This document shows, piece by piece, positions 39,877 through 47,313 of a stretch of 64,000 nt of DNA (the stretch's first letter is position 1; the number at the start of each line of letters is the position of its first letter). Under the pieces are notes generated by a model that was not told where the DNA came from, searched no databases, and saw nothing but the letters and a program-made list of their open reading frames with translations. The DNA is from Oscillospiraceae bacterium (GTDB taxonomy: Bacteria > Bacillota > Clostridia > Oscillospirales > CAG-272). The position numbers and the translations under genes were made by a program. The DNA is taken from the NCBI GenBank assembly GCA_015064355.1, contig SVSJ01000001.1:62001-126000 (forward strand), written 5' to 3'.

Positions 39877-40500
39877 ATGAAAGAAAACTATGGATTAATG
39901 CTTGAGAATATTCTCAAAAATATAGACCCGAGTGCGTACAGACCCACTCTGCTTCTCCACGCTTGCTGTGCCCCCTGCTCTTCTTATGTTCTTGAATACT
40001 TGTCGGAATATTTTGATATAACCCTATATTACCACAACCCCAATATTTATCCCCAAGAGGAATTTTTATTCCGTTTGAATGAATTAAAGCGGTTTTCCGC
40101 TGAGGCCGGATATAACATTCCGATAGAGTTTCCGGAGTATGACTCAAGAGAATTTTTCGATGCGGTAAAAGGCATGGAGGATCTTTCCGAAGGCGGTGAA
40201 CGGTGTCGAGTCTGCTATGAATTGCGACTCAGGAAAACCGCTCTGGCAGCAAAAGGCGGCGGGTATGATTACTTCACCACTACCCTTTCAATAAGCCCTC
40301 ACAAGAACGCACAGTGGCTCAACGAAATCGGTGCTGCTCTTGAAAAAGAATTTGGTGTAAAATATCTCCACTCGGACTTCAAGAAGAAAAACGGATACAA
40401 GCGCTCGATCGAGCTGTCCGGTGAATATGGACTATACCGTCAGGATTACTGTGGATGCGTCTACAGCAAAGCAGAAGCCGAAAAACGAAATAAAAAATAA
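39877..40500 (+). CDS. queH: Epoxyqueuosine reductase QueH
   Basis: Reduces epoxyqueuosine to queuosine in tRNA, the non-cobalamin alternative to QueG. The 207-residue product has the DUF208 cysteine sets HACCAPCSSY (C30, C31, C34), GERCRVCYELRL and DYCGCVYS, which bind an Fe-S cluster and a second metal. YYHNPNIYPQEEF and the aromatic-rich TTTLSISPHKN are also typical. The start follows GGGGAGG. It is monocistronic. Together with queA near 18 kb it indicates that the cell makes queuosine. Confidence 0.95.
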   Translation: MKENYGLMLENILKNIDPSAYRPTLLLHACCAPCSSYVLEYLSEYFDITLYYHNPNIYPQEEFLFRLNELKRFSAEAGYNIPIEFPEYDSREFFDAVKGMEDLSEGGERCRVCYELRLRKTALAAKGGGYDYFTTTLSISPHKNAQWLNEIGAALEKEFGVKYLHSDFKKKNGYKRSIELSGEYGLYRQDYCGCVYSKAEAEKRNKK

Positions 40501-40504
40501 CAAA

Positions 40505-40549
40505 AACAGCGTGGCTGCAAAAGTGCAGTTTCACGCTGTTATATTTTAT
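40505..40549. terminator. Bidirectional terminator (queH / fucosidase)
   Basis: AACAGCGTG...CACGCTGTT with an inner CTGCA/TGCAG, flanked by A- and T-rich runs. Confidence 0.83.
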
Positions 40550-41914
40550 TTATTCGTCAACTACGCAGGTGTAGATGTCGATATCACCGAGCTCAACTCT
40601 GTCACGAGCTGCTGTAACGGTAATAACGATCTGGTTGAGGTAGAAGTCACGGAGCTTGCAGATCTGCTTATGGCCAATGGAGAAGCCCGTGTAGAACTGC
40701 TCATCGCCGATCTTATATGCGATCTGGAAGCTTTCAACTCTCTGACCGTACTTTGCGATATCCTCACGAAGAACAACGTATCTGATGTGCTTCCATTCCG
40801 GGAACTTAAGTGTGAATCTGCACTGTGTAGAGCTCAGATCCTCGCGCTCGATGGTGTAAGGCATCTTCTTGTCTTCCGCAAATTCGGACTTAATGAGATC
40901 ACCAAGCTCCTTAAGACGTGTAATATCACGTGTGTCGAAGCGGCCGTTGGGCATGGGAGGAACGTTCAGATTGAAGCAAGCGTTATGTCCGCAGGAGGTC
41001 ATATATGTATTGAACAGTCTCTCGAGGGAGTGAGGCTCCTGGTGTGAATGGTAGAACCAGCCTGGTCTGATAGACATATCGATCTCGGCACCTGTCCAGG
41101 TAAGACCCTTGGAGTACATAATATTGTGGATCTCGCCGATGTTACCGTCGTACGCCTGCATATAGGAAAGGTCGCCCTCGTCAGCAAGGGGACCGGCACC
41201 TGTCTGAACGACTGCTCTATGAGTGAGTTCGCAAGGAACAACTGCCCATTCAGCACGTCTTGCCTTACCGCCTTCATTACCGCACCAACGCACGTCGGGA
41301 CCGTGGTCATTAAAGATAGCAGCGTTAGGCTGATACTTGCGGATAAGCTCTATGTAACGCTTGAAATCGTATTCCTGTTTTCTTCCGTCGGGACCTTCGA
41401 AGCAAGCGCCGTCAAACCATACCATAAACAGTTCACCGTAACCGGTCAGGAGTTCTTCAAGCTGGTTGCAATAGAAATCGTTGTATTCGGGAGTACCGTA
41501 GGACTTTTCAGCTCTGTCCCAGGGAGAAAGGTAAACACCAAACTTGATGCCGCCTCTCTTGCAGGCTTCAGCACATTCCTTAACTACGTCACCCTTACCG
41601 TCTTTCCAGAGCTTACTGTTCTTAACACAGTGCTCGGTATACTTGGACGGCCACAGACAGAATCCGTCGTGATGCTTTGCTGTAAGAACGATACCTTTAC
41701 AACCGGCAGCCTTAACCGCTTCAACCCATTCGTCGCAGTTAAGATCATAGGGATTGAAGAGGTTTTCGTCTTCATTACCCTCACCAATCTCTGCATCGAG
41801 ATATGTGGGCATTGTAAAGTGTACGAATGCGTAGAACTCGGTGTCGTACCAGTTCATCTGACGCTCTGAGGGACGCACGTTAGCGGCTTCCTTCAAAAAT
41901 TCTTTGAGTTCCAT
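40550..41914 (-). CDS. GH29 alpha-L-fucosidase
   Basis: Retaining glycosidase of 454 residues that releases L-fucose. The barrel shows NWYDTEFYAFVHFT, GIVLTAKHHDGFCLWPS, FGVYLSPWDR and LFMVWFDGACF, where D168 is the expected nucleophile. The acid/base region lies near residues 215-250 but is not clearly assignable by eye. There is no signal peptide, so it probably acts on imported oligosaccharides. A C-terminal beta domain ends with VELGDIDIYTCVV. The ribosome site is AAAGGAAA. Fucosidases of this type are common in gut bacteria that use mucin or milk glycans. Confidence 0.92.
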   Translation of the reverse strand: MELKEFLKEAANVRPSERQMNWYDTEFYAFVHFTMPTYLDAEIGEGNEDENLFNPYDLNCDEWVEAVKAAGCKGIVLTAKHHDGFCLWPSKYTEHCVKNSKLWKDGKGDVVKECAEACKRGGIKFGVYLSPWDRAEKSYGTPEYNDFYCNQLEELLTGYGELFMVWFDGACFEGPDGRKQEYDFKRYIELIRKYQPNAAIFNDHGPDVRWCGNEGGKARRAEWAVVPCELTHRAVVQTGAGPLADEGDLSYMQAYDGNIGEIHNIMYSKGLTWTGAEIDMSIRPGWFYHSHQEPHSLERLFNTYMTSCGHNACFNLNVPPMPNGRFDTRDITRLKELGDLIKSEFAEDKKMPYTIEREDLSSTQCRFTLKFPEWKHIRYVVLREDIAKYGQRVESFQIAYKIGDEQFYTGFSIGHKQICKLRDFYLNQIVITVTAARDRVELGDIDIYTCVVDE

Positions 41915-41959
41915 TTTGTGTTTCCTTTCGTTTTCGTATTTATTTTAGTTAAATACTAA

Positions 41960-42367
41960 TCAAATAATGTATACGTCAAATCTTTCTCCGCACTTGGGGC
42001 ATCTTACGGTATGCTCCCCTTTTTTGTTTGGAAGTTTGATAATCACTTTGCAATGCTTGCATCTGCGATATCTTGCGTTTTTACGGTCGCGGATCTTGTC
42101 TTTCTGGAGGATAAACCAGCTCTTGATGGGATTCCACAGCTTCAGGAAAAATCTGTTTTCGCGTCTTCGCTTCTCGAAATTACGAGAAAATGAGCGGAAT
42201 AACATATATACAACTGCCGCTACGCAAATCAGGTAAAGTGCCAATGATCCAACGAACATATTAACTATAGCCAGAATTGCCCAAATTGCAAAAAGGCCGT
42301 AGTAGAGTTCGTCAACGCCGTATCTACCGTACATGAATGTAATTAACTTTCTTCTAAAATTACCCAT
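41960..42367 (-). CDS. Membrane protein with C-terminal zinc ribbon
   Basis: A 135-residue protein of unknown function. Two adjacent hydrophobic segments (about 19-37 and 40-57) are followed by a strongly basic helix (KRRRENRFF to about 95) and a zinc ribbon, CKHCKVIIKL...VRCPKCGERFDV. The arrangement suggests a membrane-tethered zinc-binding domain in the cytosol. I do not recognise a named family. A promoter lies about 120 bp upstream. It is followed after 45 bp by the fucosidase gene in the same direction and may share a transcript. Confidence 0.7.
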   Translation of the reverse strand: MGNFRRKLITFMYGRYGVDELYYGLFAIWAILAIVNMFVGSLALYLICVAAVVYMLFRSFSRNFEKRRRENRFFLKLWNPIKSWFILQKDKIRDRKNARYRRCKHCKVIIKLPNKKGEHTVRCPKCGERFDVYII

Positions 42368-42487
42368 AATAACTCTTTTCTGAATTTTTATATTATCAGG
42401 ATAATTATATACTAAATATGTTAACTATAAAACCCAAATTTGAAAAAGCTATATTAACATTTTATGTCGAAGAAAAGATTTGCCACA

Positions 42488-42517
42488 ATTATACCATTAA
42501 TCATGTAGCTATGTCAA
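42488..42517 (-). promoter_or_regulatory. Promoter of zinc-ribbon gene and fucosidase
   Basis: Minus-strand TTGACA (42512-42517), 18 bp, TATAAT (42488-42493). The leader of about 115 nt is AT-rich without evident structure. Confidence 0.78.
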
Positions 42518-42547
42518 GCAAAATGGGGATTTTTGAATAAACAATTT

Positions 42548-43639
42548 TCACTCCGCAAGTCGCCACAAAACCTCTGTTATTATTGCCTCTGTTAGTTTGT
42601 TGAGCTTATCAAAATTCATTGATTCGATATAAATTTTCTCAAGGCTGAAGTGATGTTCAGCGGCTTTATTCAAGCAATATAGTGCTGCATTCAAGCACTC
42701 TTCCCGGCAGCTTGATGCAAGCTTGATTTTTCCTTTACTTTGCGGGAGATTTTCCTTCTTCACAAATCGGTCGGCGTTGATTATTCTTGCTTCTTCCCCC
42801 CGGTCTGCGGCCGAAATCGTTACTCCCGCGTCTTTAATATAGATTTCGGAAATTGTATCACACAGTGGCAAGTACCCTACTATCAGCGAATACCCCGCGG
42901 TCGACAGCTTATTATACATAAGTTTAATAAGTTCTGTCGAGCAGCCGTAAGAATCACTGATCGAATATTTTGTTTCAGCCAGATCATAAAGTGTTGCAAC
43001 CCTGGCTCGCCCCTGCATGGTAATGCCTGCGGTATATCTGTGGTCGGTGTTAATTTGATCAGAAGAGGGTTTAGACAGCTTCTTAATGAACCGTGACACA
43101 AATCCATCAGCCTTTTCCTGATTGAAAACTGCGGATCTTTCAGCAATATTATCAAGCTCGATCTGTGTTGCGGCTTTCAAGTAGCGATATGCTGACGAGT
43201 ACTCGAGTGATTTAAGGGCGGAGTGGCTGACGATCTCTTCTTTCCGCTCTTCCAGGGTGCTATCATTCCAACACTTTGAAATATCAATTATAGCCGATTT
43301 GGCGCCCGGATATTTCATATCTTTTACATGAGGAAAAGTGCCGTCAAGGACTGCTATTCTTCCGTCAATTACTACGCAGTCGAGGGAGCCCGGATCTGAG
43401 CCGCAGAGATAATACTCGGCGGGTTTGCCTTTTGCTTCAGCGGCTGCGGCGATTTTTCGCATCATTGAGCTTTTTCCGCTGCCTGGGCCACCTTTAATTA
43501 TGTAAACTTTATCAAGTTTTCCCTCGTTTGCAATGTCAGCGTAAGAGCCAACAAACCCGTCTCCCGTATTAGCGCCCGCAAAATATGTTACCTTTCCTCT
43601 TGTGTTAAGTAGTTTGTATCCCTCGTATAAGCTGACCAT
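42548..43639 (-). CDS. P-loop ATPase of the PRK06851-like family
   Basis: A 363-residue cytosolic protein with Walker A KGGPGSGKSS (residues 49-58). A partner region (YYLCGSDPGSLDCVVIDG, then AVLDGTFPHVKD) repeats in the family. The C-terminal half looks like a second, degenerate P-loop-like domain without an intact Walker A. The set is common in spore-forming Firmicutes but has no established function that I know. The start has GGAGG. A SigE-like -10 (CATAAAAT, minus strand, 43678-43685) lies upstream with only a weak -35, hinting at mother-cell expression. Confidence 0.75.
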   Translation of the reverse strand: MVSLYEGYKLLNTRGKVTYFAGANTGDGFVGSYADIANEGKLDKVYIIKGGPGSGKSSMMRKIAAAAEAKGKPAEYYLCGSDPGSLDCVVIDGRIAVLDGTFPHVKDMKYPGAKSAIIDISKCWNDSTLEERKEEIVSHSALKSLEYSSAYRYLKAATQIELDNIAERSAVFNQEKADGFVSRFIKKLSKPSSDQINTDHRYTAGITMQGRARVATLYDLAETKYSISDSYGCSTELIKLMYNKLSTAGYSLIVGYLPLCDTISEIYIKDAGVTISAADRGEEARIINADRFVKKENLPQSKGKIKLASSCREECLNAALYCLNKAAEHHFSLEKIYIESMNFDKLNKLTEAIITEVLWRLAE

Positions 43640-43710
43640 ATCTCGCCCTCCAATTGCAATTTCGTTTGTGCTTTAGCATTTTATGCAAATTTTGGAGGTT
43701 ATGTCACAAG

Positions 43711-43740
43711 AAAAAAGACACCGCGATATGCGATGTCTTA
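43711..43740 (-). terminator. Terminator of ilvE
   Basis: Minus-strand AAGACATCGC...GCGGTGTCTT with an ATATC loop, followed by TTTTTT. Confidence 0.83.
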
Positions 43741-43750
43741 AGATTATTTA

Positions 43751-44821
43751 TCAGTCGATCTTTTCGATCCAGCCCATGATGTCTTCGGTCTTGCCCCACT
43801 GGATACCGGTGATGGCATCGTAAAGTCTCTTTGCTACGGGTCCGATCTCGTTATTGTTGATAACCATTTTCGTGTCGCCGTCGTAAAGCTCACCGATGGG
43901 AGAGATTACTGCTGCTGTACCGGAGCCAAATGCTTCGTCGAGCTTGCCATTTGCGTGAGCCTCCATAACTTCGTCAATGGAGAGCTTTCTTTCTTCAACA
44001 GGCACGCCCCACTTCTTAAGAAGCTCTACGCAGGATGCGCGAGTTACACCGGGAAGAATGTTGCCATCTGTAAGTTCGGGGGTAATAACTGTGCCGTCGA
44101 TTACGAAAAATACGTTCATCGCGCCAACTTCGTCGATGTACTTTCTTTCAACACCGTCAAGCCACAGAACCTGAGCGCAACCCATATCTTCCGCTCTCTT
44201 CTGACCGATAAGGGATGCAGCGTAGTTACCGCCGGCCTTTGCACGACCTGTACCGCCCTTTACGCAGCGAACATACTCACGTTCAACGAAGATCTTAACA
44301 GGATTGATACCTGCGGCGTAGTAAGAGCCAACGGGAGAAAGAATAATTGCGAAAATGTATGTATGAGAGGGGTGAACACCGAGCATCGGGTCTGTTGCAA
44401 TAATGAATGGACGGATGTAAAGTGATGTACCTTCATCGTAAGGGACCCAGTCTTTATCAGCTTCAACAACCGCCTTGATTGCCTGAAGCACATCCTCTGC
44501 AGGGATCTGAGGAACGCAAAGTCTGTCGCAGGTAGCGTTCATTCTTTCGATATTCTTCATAGGTCTGAAAAGCTGGATCTTGCCGTCAGCCTTGCGATAA
44601 GCCTTGAGGCCTTCGAAAAGCTCCTGCGCATAGTGGAACACCATAGAGGAGGGATCAAGCGGAAGAGGTCCGTAAGGAACGATTCTTGCATCGTGCCAAC
44701 CCTTTTCGGTTGAATAGTTCATAAGGAACATATGGTCTGTGAAATATTTACCAAAGCCGAGCTTTGAATAATCAGGTTTTGTTTTGGGAGATGCTGTTCT
44801 CTCTATTTTAATGTTAAGCAT
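43751..44821 (-). CDS. ilvE: Branched-chain amino acid aminotransferase
   Basis: PLP enzyme interconverting Val, Leu and Ile with their 2-oxo acids, 356 residues, fold type IV. It shows FGKYFTDHMFLMNY, VFHYAQELFEGLKAYR, LYIRPFIIATDP, the lysine region GGTGRAKAGGNYAAS, and the phosphate loop ILPGVTRASCVELL. This is the long (type II) BCAT form. A sigma-A promoter is present and no T-box fits in the leader of about 20 nt. No other ilv genes are adjacent. Confidence 0.95.
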   Translation of the reverse strand: MLNIKIERTASPKTKPDYSKLGFGKYFTDHMFLMNYSTEKGWHDARIVPYGPLPLDPSSMVFHYAQELFEGLKAYRKADGKIQLFRPMKNIERMNATCDRLCVPQIPAEDVLQAIKAVVEADKDWVPYDEGTSLYIRPFIIATDPMLGVHPSHTYIFAIILSPVGSYYAAGINPVKIFVEREYVRCVKGGTGRAKAGGNYAASLIGQKRAEDMGCAQVLWLDGVERKYIDEVGAMNVFFVIDGTVITPELTDGNILPGVTRASCVELLKKWGVPVEERKLSIDEVMEAHANGKLDEAFGSGTAAVISPIGELYDGDTKMVINNNEIGPVAKRLYDAITGIQWGKTEDIMGWIEKID

Positions 44822-44849
44822 AATTGCCTCCGAAGAATAATTTTTCTAT

Positions 44850-44878
44850 ATTATAAATCATATTTGCAGAAATAGCAA
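44850..44878 (-). promoter_or_regulatory. Promoter of ilvE
   Basis: Minus-strand TTGCTA (44873-44878), 17 bp, TATAAT (44850-44855). Confidence 0.72.
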
Positions 44879-44991
44879 GGTTTTTTGCATACAAATTTTA
44901 TAAAAATTCACTCTCAGTTTTCTATGCATGTTTTACATTAAAGTCACATAAAATTAATCGAATAACATTTACAGCTGAAAGGAATTATGTA

Positions 44992-46263
44992 ATGAAAAGA
45001 TTATTTTTGATGCTGATCCTTCTATTGATTACTGCTTTTTGTGTGATCCCAGCTTCTGCGGCTTACGACAAAATTCTCTCGCCGGCTCTTGGTCATTTAT
45101 CGTCGGATGAGGTGATGATAAAGTCGGGTATCGTCTCAGGCAACATTAGCTTCACGAGTGATGACTTTGCGAGAGCAATCGGACGTGAGGTCGACTCTAT
45201 TACGGTCACTGCTCTCCCGCCCGCAAGCGAAGGTATACTTATGTACGGAAGCGCACCTGTAGGAGTCAATCAGACGATATCACAGAGCGGGATCAAGTAT
45301 CTGTACTTTGTTCCGGCGGCAAATTGCAAGTCAAGCTCTTTCCGCTTTAAGGCAGGCGGTGAATACAGTATATCTTGTATTCTCAAGTACAGCGATAGCT
45401 ATAACTCGGCTCCTACGGTTAGCCAAAGCAGCGATTCCGTTCCTGTATGGACGCAGATGGATATTACAACCTTTGGCAAGCTTGGGGCAAATGATCCGGA
45501 GGGGGATGAGCTCACATTTGATGTGACTGAATACCCTAAGAACGGTTTAGTGGAAATACTTAACAAAAACACCGGAGATTACAGATATACGCCATACGAT
45601 GGAGTCACCGGAAAAGACTCTTTTACTTACGTTGCGCGTGATGAATGGGGCAATTATTCCGAAGAAAAGACTGTTCTAGTTGAGATCGACAAGGCTGCCG
45701 CGGAGCTTGTTTTCGAGGATATGACCGGTCACTGGGCACACAATGCGGCTCTTGTGATTGCTGCCGAGGACGCTATGGCAGTAGAATCGAAAAACGGTTT
45801 GCTGTATTTCAATCCTGACGAGCCTATAACCCGTGAAGAGTTTCTCGTTACTGTAATGAAAGTTCTTGGAGCGGATGATATTGATCCGGCAGTTACTGTT
45901 TTTGCTGACGACGGAAAAATATCGAAGAATGCAAGCGGATATGTTGCCCGTGCTTATAATTTGGGAGTAATCAACGGACGGCGCGAAAACGGACTATTGT
46001 TTTTCAACCCAACTGACGAGATTACCAGAGCTGAAGCCGCCGTTATACTAAATTCAATAATAGGAGCCAAAACATCGGACGTTGTTCCCGTTTTTGCCGA
46101 TAGCCAGTCTGTTCCTGCTTGGGCCAAAAGTGACATTTACGCTTTAACAAGTGCAGGTGTATTTTCAGGCACCGGCAACGGATTCATTGAACCAAACGAA
46201 ATATTAAGCCGCGCACAGGCCGCACAGATCTTGTTTACTGTCAAAAAAATGTACGTTGACTGA
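44992..46263 (+). CDS. Secreted protein with cadherin-like repeat and three SLH domains
   Basis: A 423-residue cell-surface protein. A signal peptide (residues 1-23, ending ASA) leads into an N-terminal region of about 120 residues with no clear family. A tandem-95/cadherin-like beta domain follows (about 160-230; GANDPEGDELTFDVTEYPKNG, GKDSFTYVARDEWG). Three S-layer homology motifs follow: FEDMTGHWAHNAALVIAAED, FADDGKISKNASGYVARAYN and FADSQSVPAWAKSDIYALTS, each with ITREE/ITRAEAA-type partners. SLH triplets bind pyruvylated secondary wall polymers. The ribosome site AAAGGAA precedes the start. Confidence 0.9.
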   Translation: MKRLFLMLILLLITAFCVIPASAAYDKILSPALGHLSSDEVMIKSGIVSGNISFTSDDFARAIGREVDSITVTALPPASEGILMYGSAPVGVNQTISQSGIKYLYFVPAANCKSSSFRFKAGGEYSISCILKYSDSYNSAPTVSQSSDSVPVWTQMDITTFGKLGANDPEGDELTFDVTEYPKNGLVEILNKNTGDYRYTPYDGVTGKDSFTYVARDEWGNYSEEKTVLVEIDKAAAELVFEDMTGHWAHNAALVIAAEDAMAVESKNGLLYFNPDEPITREEFLVTVMKVLGADDIDPAVTVFADDGKISKNASGYVARAYNLGVINGRRENGLLFFNPTDEITRAEAAVILNSIIGAKTSDVVPVFADSQSVPAWAKSDIYALTSAGVFSGTGNGFIEPNEILSRAQAAQILFTVKKMYVD

Positions 46264-46268
46264 TTTGC

Positions 46269-46298
46269 GTATAATTCTCTAGCGCAGGTGCAATAATA
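46269..46298 (+). promoter_or_regulatory. Candidate SigG-type promoter of the Asn/Gln-rich gene
   Basis: GTATA (46269-46273), 18 bp, AATAATA (46292-46298). It has the same 18-bp geometry as the SASP promoter of this window. The -35 is a full GnATR match and the -10 fits CATnnTA at six of seven positions. Confidence 0.45.
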
Positions 46299-46347
46299 AG
46301 CTTGTACCCTGAAGCAAGTACAGAATAAAAAACAAGGGAGAAAAAAT

Positions 46348-46503
46348 ATGGATCGCAACCAGAATAACGTAAACTATAACCAGAATAAGAATCAGAACAA
46401 CCAGAATAAAAACCAGAATCAGAATAAGAACCAGAACAATCAGAACAAAAATCAGAACCAGAATCAGAATAAAAACAAGAAGAACACCGAAGAGAACTTC
46501 TGA
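46348..46503 (+). CDS. Asn/Gln/Lys-rich 51-residue protein
   Basis: A very small open frame with a good GGGAG ribosome site, running from MDRNQNNVNYNQNKNQ to KNTEENF. Of 51 residues 24 are Asn, 11 Gln and 7 Lys, arranged as NQN/NKN dipeptide-like repeats. It has no cysteine and only two aromatic residues. It follows the SLH gene by 84 bp, has a forespore-type promoter motif and its own terminator. Gamma-type SASPs and some spore proteins are similarly Asn/Gln-rich, but no SASP cleavage motif is visible. Function unknown; a spore structural or storage role is a guess. Confidence 0.75.
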   Translation: MDRNQNNVNYNQNKNQNNQNKNQNQNKNQNNQNKNQNQNQNKNKKNTEENF

Positions 46504-46548
46504 TTATCCCGGCAAGATTAAAAGAATAAGAATAGTATCCCGGGGTAC

Positions 46549-46584
46549 AAAGCCGTGTCTGTTAATTGCAGGCCCGGCTTTTTT
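46549..46584 (+). terminator. Terminator of Asn/Gln-rich gene
   Basis: AAAGCCG/CGGCTTT with inner partial pairing, followed by TTTTTT. Confidence 0.82.
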
Positions 46585-46962
46585 CTGTAAAATTCAAAAA
46601 AATTTATTATTTTTGTTTTTCGCCATAATTAGTAAATATTTGATCAGGAAGATTTATTAATTACTATATGTACCCTTTTATTTCGTTTTTCGTCACTAAA
46701 TACGGCGGTAAAAATTTTTGCGATTATTAATTATTCTGTGGCACGCTACTGATTATTAATTATTTGGTGCGATATTAAAATATTTATTGTAATTTATTTC
46801 TGAAATAATGGAGCATCGCGCAAATAATACAGGCTTTTGGCGTGTTTTCGCAAGAAATATATTGATTAGTTAGCAAGTAAACTAATTTAAGATCAAAAAT
46901 TAATCTTCATGAAAATAGTGGGTGTTATAATACACGGTAGCAACATAAGAAAGGATCATTAT
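46585..46962. other. AT-rich intergenic region with short direct repeats
   Basis: No gene is seen in these 378 bp. GATTATTAATTATT occurs twice (46722-46735 and 46751-46764), with a degenerate third copy near 46651-46665. A TATAAT at 46926-46931 without a good -35 may serve the DUF6514-like gene. Confidence 0.5.
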
Positions 46963-47250
46963 ATGAACCACTATGAATCAGACGACAATTCGCCTACGCT
47001 TATTACGTCAATAAAAAAATCGTCAGAAGAAATTACCATATGTTATTATCTATACCGTTCACAAATATATCCCGATTCCAGAGAGGCTTTCGGAATTGAG
47101 ATAACTTCCCTTTTTGACGGGAAATGTGATCGCTCTTACTTTGATGATATAACAAGTGACAGAGAGCGAGCTTTGGAAATTTTCAACATTCTATCCGACA
47201 ACTTTGTAACCCCATGCACCCTCTCTGAAATTCTTGAAGATATGCTATAA
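46963..47250 (+). CDS. DUF6514-like small protein
   Basis: A 95-residue cytosolic protein. The pattern ITICYYLYRSQIYPDSREAFGIEI, FDDITSDRERALEIFNIL and the ending VTPCTLSEILEDML matches my recollection of the clostridial DUF6514 family, which has no assigned function. ATG 46963 has an AAAGGA site at eight bases; an in-frame ATG at 46909 has none. It lies upstream of comEC, separated by 63 bp that carry an extended -10 (TGATATAAT), so the two are probably separate units. Confidence 0.6.
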   Translation: MNHYESDDNSPTLITSIKKSSEEITICYYLYRSQIYPDSREAFGIEITSLFDGKCDRSYFDDITSDRERALEIFNILSDNFVTPCTLSEILEDML

Positions 47251-47313
47251 ATAAATTGTGTACTTTCTTGCAGTAATATGATATAATAGTTTATTATACG
47301 CAAGGAGGTATAT

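Noticed and set aside
41048..41869. A 273-codon plus-strand frame
   Set aside because: Antisense to the GH29 fucosidase, no ribosome site.
42368..42487. Small RNA or riboswitch in the AT-rich leader of the zinc-ribbon gene
   Set aside because: No stable pairing or conserved motif was seen by eye.
44822..44850. T-box before ilvE
   Set aside because: The promoter lies close to the start codon, leaving a leader of about 20 nt; no T-box sequence is present.
46348..46503. CRISPR-like or satellite repeat
   Set aside because: The repeated AAC/CAG/AAT/AAG triplets are in frame with a start, ribosome site and stop, so a low-complexity protein explains them; no spacer-repeat pattern exists.
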